This document shows, in pieces, positions 41,873 to 53,373 of a stretch of 64,000 nt of DNA. Location of the stretch: positions 31,780,401-31,844,400 of the forward strand of contig NC_087067.1 in assembly GCF_963678635.1 (NCBI RefSeq), read 5' to 3'. The DNA is from Symsagittifera roscoffensis. Lineage: Eukaryota > Xenacoelomorpha > Acoela > Convolutidae. A program made the translations under genes and the position numbers. The notes beneath the pieces are model-generated. The model had not been told where the DNA came from. It worked only from the letters and a program-made list of their open reading frames with translations, and did not search any database. Position 1 is the stretch's first letter. Every line of letters begins with the position of its first letter.

Positions 41873-42420
41873 TATTGGGCAAAATTAAACGCAAATTCAG
41901 GTTTTCACTCTCCAAAATGATTGTTTTCAATGTGCATTTTGGACAACATTTATTTCAATTTTCAGCAAAACTTTTACATAACCCAGAGAATACGATCAGG
42001 GCTATACCCTGTATGGAACTATCAATGTTTGGTTTCAAAGACTTATCAATAAAATCCGCGCCTAAAATGCCCAATTTCCTCACTTACACTGAGTTTTATC
42101 AAACGGACTGAAAAAATTATTCATGCGACGTGAAATTTTCTCAATAAGAAAATTGAAATAATCAGTGAGAAAGTTTTAATAAACTCGGCTGTTACTTAAC
42201 TTTACGTGGGTTGAAATCTGGAATTTTCACACTCGGATTACATTGGTAAGTCTTTGAAACCAAACAATGATATTTTCATAGAGGGTAGCTCTGATCATTT
42301 GCTCTTGGTGTTTTTCAAAACTTTGCTGAAAATCAAAGTTATTGTTGTCCAAAATGGAAATTAAAAAAGCATTTGGAAAGTAAAAGCCTGAACTTGCGCT
42401 TAATTTTGTCCACTAACGTA
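41873..42420. mobile_element. Foldback (long terminal inverted repeat) element
   Basis: The left arm (about 41873-42050, from TGGGCAAAATTAAACGCAAA to GTTTGGTTTCAAAGAC) is the inverted complement of the right arm (about 42250-42420, GTCTTTGAAACCAAACA to TTGCGCTTAATTTTGTCCA), with a ~200-nt unique centre. TA flanks both ends. Related half-copy at 50.55-50.83 kb. No coding capacity. Its superfamily is not assigned. Confidence 0.7.
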
Positions 42421-42783
42421 TTTTCAAAAAATATTCCAAAAAGGAAAGCCATTTGTTGAGAAGGATAACGAAAATATTTATTCTCAAGATGAAATTAAAA
42501 TGAGCTTTATAAATAATGGGTTCTGGTTTTTGATTTTTGCAATTAATTTTCAAACGTTTTCAATTAAAGCATGCATATCATTGATGCTCGACGACACTTC
42601 GGAAAAATGCACGCATTAGAAATACTAGTATGGTTGCACTGTGCGTATAAATGAAAATAAATGAGCCCTCAAACACCATAAACACCATTTTTGGCTTACA
42701 TAATTCATCGAACAGAATCGCCGTTGACATTTGTGACTGGAATTAATAACAAAACTACGTCCAAATATGACTTGAGTTACAAG

Positions 42784-43064
42784 TAGGGGCGTATCTAAGA
42801 GTTTCAGGGGGATTTTCAAAATATTTGTCGACCTTTTTTTAGGTCCTCCAAAATGATTTTCCGAGCCCTCCCAATGCACCAAAAGACCCTGTTTTGGGCA
42901 AATTTTTCTTGCAAAAAAGGCCAAAAAAGCAATGCGTTTTTTTGGCGCGCGCTCCTCCCTCAAAGTTAGTATATATTGGCACCAAAGGCGCCTTTAAAAA
43001 AATTGAGGGTCTCTCAGCGTAAAATGGATATCTCCGCCCCCCTCCCCCATTGAATCGGCCCCTG
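42784..43064. mobile_element. hAT-like MITE family copy 5 (281 bp)
   Basis: Begins TAGGGGCGTATC and ends TCGGCCCCTG. It is flanked by GTTACAAG (42776-42783) and GTTACATG (43065-43072), a 7-of-8 target duplication. The interior has TTTTTTTAGGTCCTCCAAAATGATTTT and GTATATTGGCACCAAAGGCGCC, as in the other copies, in the orientation of copy 3. Confidence 0.8.
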
Positions 43065-43072
43065 GTTACATG

Positions 43073-44099
43073 TTAAAAAGGGATACATTGCCTTTAGTTT
43101 ATGAGCTTCGTGACTTTGTTTTATTCCTGAAGTTTAAAAGAGAACCCCAATTTATCCCGTTTTGAACTTTGCCTATGCCTTCATTGAGATTTTTCAATGA
43201 GCTTTTGTGAAACAAAATTGTTTCTGTTATAATTAGTCAGATATCTAATTTGAAGTGTACAATTTAAAAATAGATGAAATAATCAAGGCCGCTACAGCTA
43301 GGCCGCAACACTTTCAGCTGCAATAAAAAAAGTCAAAATTTTTTTTGAAGTCCTAATTTTGTAATATATTAGAGCGTTTTAAAATGGTTCAAGATCCTTT
43401 CAGTTATTAAAAACTAGTACATCTCGCGTGAAAATGTTCGCTTCGAATGTTGTATAATGACCTTCACGCAGTCATACTCGTAAATCCACACTGCCTTTAG
43501 TGATGTGCTAATAAAAATATTAAAAATATTAATAATAATAATCATAATTATCATAATCATAATCATAATAATAACAATAATAATAAGAATCATAATGATA
43601 ATCATAATATTAATCATAATAATAATCATAACCTCAATCGTAATCATAATCAGTATAAATTGTTTTCAGGCAATTCCATTGTGGGCAGTTTAACAAAGTA
43701 CAAACCACTCCAACAATTTTACTGCCCAGGAGAGCACCATTGTACCTACAGGTCTGTTCACAGGTGTCTCAGAGCGGCAATTTATTCAGTAAGTTTTTGA
43801 TAATTGGCGAGGATTGAATTCTCAGCTTTCGGAAACAAATCATGAGACTAATCAGATTTCAATTTATATTGGTTTTCACCAGAAAATGAAATAAGGAAAA
43901 TTTACTAAAAAAAACAAGAAATCGTAGATCTTACTTGACTAATAGAAAATATTTCTTCAGAGGTCTTCGATATCTATGATCTAGCAGTCTATACTATTAT
44001 GATTGAAAGAACCTACTTTGTCGAAAGAAGAGCTTTTTATGTTTTCAAGAAAACTAAGATAAGAAATTAGGATAACGTTTACTCAGTTGACTCATTTAA
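43073..44099. other. Intergenic with AT microsatellite
   Basis: No gene seen. The simple repeat at 43510-43655 is listed separately. Confidence 0.5.
43510..43655. repeat. (AAT/ATC)n microsatellite
   Basis: Run of AATAAT and AATCAT trinucleotide-type units. It produces Ile/Met-only frames on both strands that are not genes. Confidence 0.9.
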
Positions 44100-45140
44100 A
44101 TTTTTGTTCACTCTTGCTTGTAGTAGTCTTGCTGTACTGCGCATCTCGAAAAGTTTATTCACTCCATCATCCTTAATGAACTCGTGCAAAATTTCAATAG
44201 GGCTTTCACATTTGATAATTTCACTAGCTCATACAAATGGAGCTCCTTAACATTCAACAACTTATTTTTCAGTCGTTGATTTCGAACTGATTGGTATTTA
44301 CGTACTCTAAAAATTTCCAAAGAAGCATTTCATTTTTTGACCTAGAAAGTGAATTAAAGTCTTTTTTTTTGTGGATTCTTGAGCCAACATATCACACTGT
44401 AAAACAGATTGTTACAAAGTGCTTGGTCGAAAAATAAATTTTGTCGTAACCTATAAGAAAGTCTGCATAGTTTTGTGACACTTTAACCGTGAAAATCAAC
44501 GTGTTCATCGCAGTTCAGCGATTCGTCCATTGGAATTCTAAGAAATCTAAATTAATTCTTTCCCTCAATTGGCTGAATTTTTAGCTTAGTAATTTGTGGA
44601 TTTAATTTTTTCCAGTTTGTTTTGCTAAAACTTACGGTTTTTGTTTTTTTTTCTGATTTTAATGTCACTATTTACTTTTCTGCTTTTCTGTTCAAAGCAA
44701 TCTGGAGCTCAAATTGCACAGTTTTCAACAGTGTACATGTGTCATCTGCGTATATCATAGGTTATCTGTTTTTTGATTTAAACCGATATAATGAATGAAA
44801 AAAATTACGAAAAGCGGTGGACAAGGAAAGATCTTTGAAGAAACATGAAGCAAAATTCTGTTTATTTTGAAACTGTGTATTTAGCGGTGACATACTGCTT
44901 TCTTTGATTCATTTGGGATCCTAATTTTTGACTAATTGGTTACTTTGGTCCACATGTCTCGCATTTTATCCACAAGAATCGCTAATCTACTGTATCGAAA
45001 ACTTTTTCAATTCTATGAACGAGCAAGGTATCATCTCTGCTTTTTGCAGAAGGATCCTGAAGCATATGTCGTGTATTTCAATCAGAGATACAATTGCGTC
45101 AACTGCTCCATGACATAACCGAAATCCCAACTGATCTTCT
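44100..45140 (-). pseudogene. Non-LTR retrotransposon RT fragment
   Basis: On the minus strand the pieces read in order: QLGFRLCHGAVDAIVSLIE and ELKKVFDTVD (about 45140-44980), PMIYADDTCTLLK (RT motif C, about 44760-44720), and IPMDESLNCDEHVDFHG and LSYRLRQNLFFDQAL (about 44530-44400). Stops and shifts lie between. This order is the C-terminal half of a jockey/CR1-like RT. It ends near 44100 with VKALLKFC-like coding. Confidence 0.75.
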
Positions 45141-45446
45141 TGAGTAAGTCATATTTTTTCTTAAATATGAATATGATATCATTTGGTTTATAAGTTTTAT
45201 ATAAGTTTTTCCAGGAATTTTCCTATCACTGGCATTAGGGATATTGGTTGTCAATTTAGAACAATCTGGAAAAAAATTAGCTTCATCAAAGCAATCATGA
45301 AACAGTTTTGGACATTAATGGACAATTTTGGAGCAATATTTGCCGAACCTTTGCAGCTAATAGTTGGAAAGGATTTCCTCGACATTGTCAAAAGGGGGGC
45401 CAGTCTTTCAACCATTTATCATTTTTCGGTCCTGATGCCGTCACCT

Positions 45447-46330
45447 CTAAACTTTTTTTCCCTCAATGATCATATTAATAGTTTCAAACACTACCCTGTC
45501 CGACCAATTTTTCGGATATTGATTTTCAATCCATTGCATCGGATTCTTATCCAATGCCCGTTCAAAATTTTCCCATGTTGAGGTACTTTTAAAAACCTTA
45601 CGGAATGTCCCTTCATTAACGTTTCTTTTGTATTGCAAAGGTGCGCAACCTCTAAAAGTTAGAATGGTGCCAGTATAAGTGGGTTTTTGGTACCACCCAC
45701 ATGTGAACTTTTTTTTTCCTGAGTCCACGCTGACATTTTACCGATACTATTTTAGGCCAAATTACAGTTACTATCAAGTTCTTCTATGGTGAACTGCAAG
45801 TTTGGATGCAATTTATTGGCAGCCTCGAGGACTACCTCAGGATCAAACTTGACAGTTCTAAGTATGTCGTCTACATATCTAAGAAAAACTTTAACACCAA
45901 TCTCAGTCCGATCTGCTTCTTGTTGTTTTTTGCAAGTCATGCAATACCAAACTGTTTCAGCGATGTCTGCGTATTCGGATTCCGCTATGTTACCACACCC
46001 TAAGTGGTACCAATTCAAACAAGCTTCGCATTCTACCCCTCGAGTTCGATATGTCACCTTTTTCTGACATCCGGGGCAGACTTCCTTGTTACCCTCATTT
46101 AGCTCAGTCAATTATGCCACTTCTTTCATTAATGCAGACTCGTATTCTTTGAGCCACAAATTGGCTAGTGTTACTGCAAGAGAGGCGTACATTGCTAATC
46201 CGTCTTTCTTTACATTCCACAAACCATTGCGTTTCAAGTGCACCTTACTCACTGCCAAATTTAGCAGTTTCATAGTTTTGCGAGATATTTGTGGAGGATT
46301 GATTTGCTTTTATAATCTCCATGTTGCAGT
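45447..46330 (-). pseudogene. Penelope-like RT with inserted PHD finger, degenerate
   Basis: Minus strand, in order: NGLWNVKKDGLAMYASLAV and TLANLWLKEYESALMKE (Penelope-type palm motif B, about 46250-46130), then a Cys4-His-Cys3 PHD finger (CPGC...CEAC...WYHLGC...WYCMTC, about 46090-45930). FLRYVDDIL (motif C) follows, then WYQKPTYTGTILTFRGCAPL and STSTWENFERAL, hallmark segments of Penelope-like elements (45728-45447). A stop after MKEVA and a frame break near 45740 show that it is decayed. The GIY-YIG nuclease is not visible. The PHD domain sits between RT motifs B and C. Confidence 0.8.
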
Positions 46331-46399
46331 TTTTTTTAAAAGAAACATTCATTAGCCTAATTGTTGTGATAAACTTATTAAATAGTTTAAGAGATGGAA

Positions 46400-49300
46400 T
46401 GGATCCTGAGGTGACAAATCGAAGGTAGCGGTGTCCCCACTAGACGAACCCTGGACAAAACTTGTGTGATGATCTGGCGACAAGTGATCCCAGTTTGGCG
46501 TACAGACCTCGGCTCTACAACTTGCGGAGGGCGTTGTTCCTGTACGGACACGCCCTTTTGCGTCTGGGGGAAAGGGGAAAGAGACCAGACACAGCACCTT
46601 GCGGCAACGTCAACTGTCCCCACAGCGGAATCGTAGCTTTCAGTGGAGTGCAGTGTGATGGGTACAATAACTGGTTTCACATCAGCTGTGCTAAAACAAC
46701 GAAAAGAGAACTCGCAAAACTCCCTCAATTTTTCTGTACTAGTTGTCATCAACAGCCTTCTAACGGATTTTCAGGCTTATCACAGATGATGACAAACATG
46801 ACAGTTAAAGAGAAAGGCATTGACGACCAGAAAAAGGCTACCGAGCTGAAAGAACTATCGGACCTGCCTAAGATTGATGTTTCATCAAACTGTTTCCCTC
46901 CTGCCGATAATTTTGGAGGAACAAATTTAAACCAGTTTGCCGCCGGAGTTGAAACTTTTTATGAAAAATTTGTTTTCATGAAAAGAAATTTATTTAACCT
47001 CCCTTCAGAAAATGCTGCAAAGCTGTTTATCAGGGAGCTCACGTTCTGGCTGAAATATTTTAATTCTTCAAACTCAAAATACAATTCCATGGCTATGAAA
47101 ATTTTCTTGGTGCTACCGGATTACTGCTACAGAAACCCTTCCAGACCTCCAAATGCAAAGATCACACTGAAGCACTTTCTCGGCGCTTAGAAATGTGGAA
47201 ACGCGGAGATATAAAGGGTCTAGCGGATGAAAGTTATTTTATTCAAAAACGACTAAAGACCACGCAACGCAACAACTCATCTGAAGACCAAGCTCGTGTC
47301 TTTGCCAAACTACTTCTTCAAGGGAAAGTCAAAAACGCATTGAAGCTATTAGAAGAAGATCCGAGCGTTGGTTGCCTTCCCTTCACAGAAACGGTTGAGA
47401 AGGAACTGAAGCAGTTGCACCCAACCATGGCAGTTCCCGACAGAACAGCACTTTTTTTTGGGCCAAAGGAAACCATTCCCGAAGTAGCATATAAGTCCAT
47501 CACAGAAGATGTGGTAGCAAAAACTGCAGGAAGACTGAATGGATCCGCTGGTCCATCGGGATTAGATGCTGAAGTATTCAAGAGAACGCTTTGTTCAAAA
47601 AATTATGCCAAAGACGGAAAAATGCTGAGAGAAGAAATCTCTTTGATGTGCTTCAGATTGTGCACCATGCACCACTGCACCTGGTTACACTTGCGCCTTT
47701 GACGTCTTGTCGTCTTTTAGCCCTTGATAAGAACCCTGGAGTGCGACCAATAGGGTTTGGGGAAGTTCTCCGTAGACTTCTAGGCAAATGTATTGTCCAC
47801 GCATTCAAAGACCCTATCAAGGAAGCCGCAGGAAACCTGCAAACATGTATCGGATTCAAAGCCGGTGCATAAGCTGCTATTCATGCTATGAAAGAACTCT
47901 ACGAGGAAGAGAACTCGGAAGCTGTGATAATGATCGACGCCTCAAATGCCTTCAACTCCATGAACAGAGCAGTGGCTCTAAACAACATACAAGTACTGTG
48001 TCCAACGATTGCCACGTATACAATAAACACATAAAGGCAGCCATCGCGCTTTTTTGTGATAGGAGGTGGGGAATTAAAATCAAGTGAAGGAACCACGCAA
48101 GGAGATCCACTCGCGATGCCCTGGTTCTCTATCAACACCAGACGACTAATCAATGTACTTGCCGAACAAACTGAGGTGAAGCAAGCATGGCTGGCAAATG
48201 ACGCCACCGGATGCGGAAGCATTGCGAATTTATGGAAGTGGTACGGGAAACTAATTGAAGAAGGAAAAAAAGATGGTTATTTTGTTAACAAACTGAAATG
48301 CTGGCTGGTAGTAAATGCTCTATGTTTAATGGAACAATAAATGTCACTACGACCAGCAAAAGGCACTTGGATGCTGCACTTGGGTCTCAAGATTTCCAGA
48401 CTGCTTACTGCAAAGATAAAGTTGAAATATGGGCTAATGAATTGAACGTGTTGAGTGGGTTCGCCGTTTCACAACCACATGCAGCATTCTCTGCGTTTAG
48501 CAAAGGATTTAAATCAAAGTTTACATTCTTCTTTCGGACTATACCTGAAATAGCTGATATGCTCGAACCAATAGAATGTGTTCTGGAGAACAATTTTATT
48601 CCAGCGCTTTTCGGGTGTGAGTCCCCGCTGGAAAACAAGAAAATACAAATTATTGGGTTACCAATAAGCAAAGGCGGTCTTGGCTTTGGAGCGCTAAAAG
48701 AAGAAGCAAGATTTCAAAATGAAAACTCAAAAATCTCAAAGCCCCATAAGCAAGACATCATTGACCAGCTTTCGGATACCACTCTCGAGTATAGCGACGA
48801 AAGAAAAAAAATAGCAACTCGGAAACATGAAAGAGAGAAAGAATTAGAAAAAGCAGTCTCACAATCACTTACCACCGAAAAAAAGGAAGTGGAAACAAAT
48901 CACAGACAAGGGAGCTAGTACCTGGCTAACCGCCCTACCTCTAAAAAGCCAAGGAATGAACCTCGCAAAAACCGAATTTCGGGACTCGCTGAGATTACGA
49001 TACAATATTCCCCTGCAAAATATCCCCCGCAATTGCCCATGCGGAAAAGCTTTTTCCGTTGATCATGCCCTGTGCTGTAAAAAAGGTGGTTTCATATCCG
49101 CGAGGCATGACAAACTTCGGAACCTTCTTGCAGGGTCGCTAAAAAGGATATGCAACAATGTGGAAGTCGAACCACAACTGACAAAAATTGATAACGAATT
49201 ATTCAGACTACAAACCACATCAACTGAAGATGACGCGAGGCTAGACATCAAAGCTAGCGACTTTCGGGAGACTGGACAGACTACGTTTTTGACGTTCGGG

Positions 49301-49690
49301 TCACACATGTTAACCAAGGCGCCAAGGCTACAACTGAAATCTTCAAATCACAAGAAAACGAGAAAAAAAGAAAGTATCTGGAAAGAATTGTCGAGGTGGA
49401 GAACAGTTTCTTCACGCCACTTGTCTTCGGTACTAACGGGGGCATGGGAAAAAAATGCAGCATTTTTCTCAAACAATTAGCTGTTAAACTTTCCCGGAGC
49501 GAAGATGACAGCTCTTATTCAACCTGTATCAACTATTTGAGAACTCGTCTATCATTCTGTATATTAAAATCTGTTATAATGTGTATTCGAGGTACCCGTA
49601 CACCATTCAACAGTAGTTCAGTATGCCAGGAATCGTCATTAGCGGAAGATTTTCGGTTGAACTCAGCAGCTGCCAATATCGTCTCATAAA
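46400..49690 (+). pseudogene. PHD-RT-endonuclease retroelement, degenerate
   Basis: At least five shifted frames. First comes a PHD-type finger (CGNVNCPHSG...CDGYNNWFHISC...FFCTSC, about 46600-46750). An RT follows with [45 protein letters not shown] (motif A), GTTQGDPLAMPW (motif B) and WLANDATGCG, where LADD-type motif C has Asp to Asn. The C-terminal part has ISKGGLGFGALKEE, then CPCGKAFSVDHALCC and GGFISARHDKLR zinc-like motifs, DDARLDIKA, LVFGTNGGMGKKC and RTRLSFCILKS. I take this to be a PD-(D/E)XK-like nuclease region from family resemblance. It is a known type of invertebrate mobile RT whose formal name I cannot give. GC content is higher than in the surroundings. Confidence 0.75.
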
Positions 49691-49899
49691 TTTTATTAGT
49701 TTTATATACCCGTTTGTTTCATTGTATTTCTGTAAATACGTTTTGTTGTCGATCTTGTACAGTTTCTTCTAAAAATATGTGATTTGTTTTGTACGACGAG
49801 GCATTTAATGCTGACTTATGACTTCATTGCTGATATATATGCTTTTTTATATCGCTGGTATGGCCCTATCCAGCTTGTGCACTTACCGTAACTAAACGG
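49691..49899. other. Short spacer between retroelement remnants
   Basis: AT-rich; nothing recognised. Confidence 0.4.
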
Positions 49900-50400
49900 A
49901 AGGGTCCCTTTTGTAATTAAGTTTTTTTTAAATGACCATACCCTTGTTTTTAAATGTTTATAAAGGCCTCGCAAGGCTTCACTGGAGTTCTGTAACCAAG
50001 CCTGGTACCCGCGGTTAAAGATCAACACTAGATCATTCGAAAATAAGCAACGACGAGCGAGCAAGGGCTGCAGACACTAGGCTACATTGAAAGGTTAAAT
50101 AAATCCTCACTTGAATTCCGCAGTAGGCGAGGAACTATGATCGAAGTTTTCAAAATAGGTTACAACAGTAATGAACCAAAAGCTACAAAAGTCATGTTCG
50201 AATTGAACAATACTGACTCAAGGACAAACGACAAGAAAGTGATAACGAAGGAGGCCAGCCTCGAATTGCCGAAAAACTTTCACATCATTAGATCAGCTAC
50301 AGATTGGAGTATGTTGCAAGGAGAAGTAATTGACTCGTAGACCTTGAACGCTTTCAAGAAAACCTGGACAAATATCAGAAGAAAAGCGGAATTGATAAGT
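49900..50400 (+). pseudogene. C-terminal fragment of a non-LTR retrotransposon RT
   Basis: + strand pieces LEFCNQAWYPRLKI, ENKQRRASKG, RRRGTMIEVFKIGYN and SATDWSMLQGEVIDS, then TLNAFKKTWTNIRR, follow the well-known C-terminal order of CR1/jockey-like RTs (VWNP...QRRATK...RGDMIEVYK...WNxLP..VV.A...FK..LD). One 67-codon frame (50137-50340) is open; the rest is interrupted. It is a dead fragment, on the opposite strand from the RT fragment at 44.1-45.1 kb. Confidence 0.7.
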
Positions 50401-50529
50401 TTTAGATGAATTAATCGAAAAAGAGTATACATGAGCTGATCGATAGAGGCGATAAAAACGCCTAAAAGATCAGAAAACAACTGAGCTGAACTGCAAAAGA
50501 GTTCACTCAGCTTCAAAATTCACTGCCGA

Positions 50530-50830
50530 TGGTAAAAACTGGCATTTTCATACCCGGAAAACCCTGTTAGGTCTTCGTTACAAATTTTTGATCATTTCAC
50601 AGAGGTTAGCTCTGATCATTTGCTCTTGGCCCAACTAAAAATTTGGATTTGTGTTGTTGTCTTAAATCACCCTTCAAGACAGGATTTTGACTGGAATACG
50701 TGATGAAGGCACTCCTGACTGTAACCGCGGTTACTATGATACTTTGACCTTCTGATTACCTTTTAAAACAGGTACTTTAGAAGGAAAGACCTGATTTTGC
50801 GCTTAATCTTGTCCACCAATGTTTGTAGAA
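50530..50830. repeat. Half-copy of the foldback family
   Basis: Shares AGGTTAGCTCTGATCATTTGCTCTTGG and CCTGATTTTGCGCTTAATCTTGTCCACCA with 42250-42420. The left inverted arm is not recognisable. Confidence 0.6.
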
Positions 50831-50983
50831 GTTTTGTGGTAAATTTGTATTAATTGCAGCTTTTTAATGTCAGTCTTTGGCTTAATAAGCGAATGTTGCA
50901 AGTTTTTTGTATCTCCGTTCAATGTCCGTGTGACAAATCCAAGACTGTACAATTGACAAATTCCGAAAAATATATTTCAGAGT

Positions 50984-52591
50984 ATGGAACGGAGTATAGA
51001 AGAGTCATCGACTTCGCCAGTTGGTCTAACAGTATCTCAAGATGAACCTACTGGCTGTGGTGCATGGGCGCTTTTCAATCCCCACTTTCGCATGCACCGA
51101 TTTTTTGTCCTTTCCTTTATATGCTTCCTCAGTTTTGGTTCATATTTCTGTTATGATATGCCGGCTGCATTAGCTGACCAAATCCAAAAAGATATGGATG
51201 TTTCAGCAAGTAAATACACGCTGTTATATTCTCTTTACTCTTGGCCCAATACCGTTTTATGTTTTTTTGGTGGATTTCTTATTGATAGAGTGTTTGGACT
51301 CAGAGCTGGAACACTTATTTTTAGCGGATTCTGTATCGTTGGACATTTCATTGTATCTACTGGAGCTATGTTGGGACCAGACTATTACTGGATAATGGAA
51401 GCCGGTAGATTCGTTTTCGGTATTGGCGGCGAGTCTTTGGCTGTAGCCCAAAATGCTTACAGTGTCAGTTGGTTTAAAGGGGCGGAGTTGAACATGGTTT
51501 TTGGTTTACAGCTGAGTTTCTCACGATTGGGCTCGACGCTTAACATGAATATAATGACTCCAATTTATAACAGCTTCCGCAGCTCTTTTCCCTCATTCGA
51601 AGACTACGAAGTCTTGGGCGCTGCTCTTTTTGTAGGTTTTCTTCTGTGTATCTTCTCATTTATGTGTGGTGTGATAATGTGGATTCTAGACAGTAGAGCT
51701 GCCCGTATTTTGAAAAGGAAAGATGCGGGTACCGGAGAAGTTATCCGAATAACAGATGTGGGCAATTTCCCCGCATCGTTCTGGCTGCTTTCAATCATAT
51801 GCGTTATGTTCTACTCCGCTGTTTTCCCCTTCATTGCGGTCGGCAAAATTTTCTTTATGGGTAAATTCAACTTGAGTGACTCAAGTGCGTCTTTATTGAA
51901 CAGCATCGTTTATCTTATTTCGGCTGGCGCCTCTCCGCTTTGCGGATTCTTAGTCGACAGAACTGGTCTCAACATAGTGTACCTGCTGATATCAACTATT
52001 GGAACCTTGGTAGCGCATATGTTGCTGGCATACACTTGGGCGAACCCTTGGATCGCCATGATCATTATGGGCATCTGCTATTCTCTTTGCGCCTGTGCTT
52101 TGTGGCCGATGGCTGCACTAATTATTCCCAACCATCAACTTGGCACTGCCTACGGTATGATGCAAAGCATCCAGAATTTGGGTTTGGCGTTGGCAACATT
52201 GATTAGCGGAGCTATAGTGGAAAGTTCTGGCTATTTAATGCTTGAAGTGTTCTTCATTTGCTGCGTGTTTGTCGCTATCATTTCCACTGTGGTTTTGTTC
52301 CTTGTTGATGATTACTACGGGGTAGGGTTGAATCTCACTGCCAAACGAAGGCTCAAGATAGAGATGGAAGAGCGAGACCGAGCAGAATTGATGACAAACC
52401 ACTCTGAAGTGTCATCGCAGGCTGACGGATCGATTCATGCAGAGATCAATTACGACGTTTTGTCACAACCGAGAGATGCAAATGCTCTCCGTCATCGTTT
52501 GTACTCGTTCGTCGCTCCTGAAGCGGAAGAGCCGGTGGAAACGTTCAAAGCCAGGACTACTTCCTTATCACGAAGATCAGTGGTTTCATAA
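50984..52591 (+). CDS. Mfsd1: MFSD1-like lysosomal major facilitator transporter (535 aa)
   Basis: Complete single-exon frame for a 12-span MFS protein close to animal MFSD1, the lysosomal dipeptide exporter that works with the accessory protein GLMP. Diagnostic stretches: SFGSYFCYDMPAAL (TM1 end, about residues 51-64), WPNTVLCFFGGFLIDRVFG (TM2-loop, MFS signature A) and GRFVFGIGGESLAVAQN (TM4). The N- and C-terminal ~25 and ~85 residues are polar and cytosolic. No acidic dileucine sorting motif is obvious in the N-terminus, although vertebrate MFSD1 uses one. The chosen ATG follows TATATTTCAG|AGT by 3 nt, which could be a 5'-UTR splice acceptor. Vertebrate MFSD1 has many introns, so an intronless coding region is notable. 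Confidence 0.93.
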   Translation: MERSIEESSTSPVGLTVSQDEPTGCGAWALFNPHFRMHRFFVLSFICFLSFGSYFCYDMPAALADQIQKDMDVSASKYTLLYSLYSWPNTVLCFFGGFLIDRVFGLRAGTLIFSGFCIVGHFIVSTGAMLGPDYYWIMEAGRFVFGIGGESLAVAQNAYSVSWFKGAELNMVFGLQLSFSRLGSTLNMNIMTPIYNSFRSSFPSFEDYEVLGAALFVGFLLCIFSFMCGVIMWILDSRAARILKRKDAGTGEVIRITDVGNFPASFWLLSIICVMFYSAVFPFIAVGKIFFMGKFNLSDSSASLLNSIVYLISAGASPLCGFLVDRTGLNIVYLLISTIGTLVAHMLLAYTWANPWIAMIIMGICYSLCACALWPMAALIIPNHQLGTAYGMMQSIQNLGLALATLISGAIVESSGYLMLEVFFICCVFVAIISTVVLFLVDDYYGVGLNLTAKRRLKIEMEERDRAELMTNHSEVSSQADGSIHAEINYDVLSQPRDANALRHRLYSFVAPEAEEPVETFKARTTSLSRRSVVS

Positions 52592-53373
52592 TCGATCAAA
52601 TAACTTTCGCACTTGGACTGAAATAGAGAGAAGAACTCCCTTGGGTACCTCTCCTAAATTCTTTGATATTATAATTTCTCATCAGCTAGGTTTCTAATGT
52701 TCAATGAAGATGTTTTAAAGAAAAACTTTTAACCCAAAATATTTTTCATTTTTTCCCCCAATTTTCCATAAAATTTCTAACTGTCTATCTGTTTTACGTC
52801 AAATTTTACTGGTGCTGAAGATTTTACTGATAGAATTTAAATTTTGTTTTCGTTCAAAGAGTGTCCTAGAAATATAATGGGTTTGCTATAATTGTACACG
52901 TGTTATTAGAAATCAGACCAGCAAGTCGCTAAACCGAGGATCTGTCAGTGGTCACCGTTAGTTGGTGGATATTATCATGCTTGTTTTTCTTCTCTTTGGT
53001 CATGCTAGTTAGCTCGCGATGTTTATACCCATGCTTGCTGAGTTAAGTAGTTGTTACTGGTCGCGTTTCTAAATCAAAATTGCAACAAGTGAAATTGAAT
53101 TACAAATCACAGTCAAATTATAATTTCCTTGATATCTTAGTTACTGTAAATTGTGTTTATTAGTCATTAGTTAGAATTAACGATATTCCAGTAATTGTTC
53201 CGTTTTGCCAGCAGAGTAGAAGAGGTAGAACAAAAAACTGCATTTTGGCTTCGTTTTACGGAAGATATGTGTTTCAGATGTCCTGATACTGAATAAAGAG
53301 CTTATAACTTGTCGTTGTTGGGAGATTACCTCACACCGCAATTTGATTTGGACCCGATTCATTTGAAATCTCA
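52592..53373. other. Intergenic: MFSD1 3' region and STAT 5' region
   Basis: About 780 nt between the two + strand genes. It must include the 3' UTR of the transporter and the promoter or 5' UTR of the STAT gene. One AATAAA occurs at about 53291, only 80 nt before the STAT ATG. No clear TATA box. Confidence 0.4.

Noticed and set aside
43414..43693. Ile/Met-only proteins on both strands
   Set aside because: Translation of a trinucleotide microsatellite.
45183..45581. 132-codon + frame
   Set aside because: Partly antisense to the Penelope-like remnant; no domain.
46352..46752. Minus-strand frames of 81 and 121 codons
   Set aside because: Antisense to the PHD region of the + strand RT element, no domain of their own.
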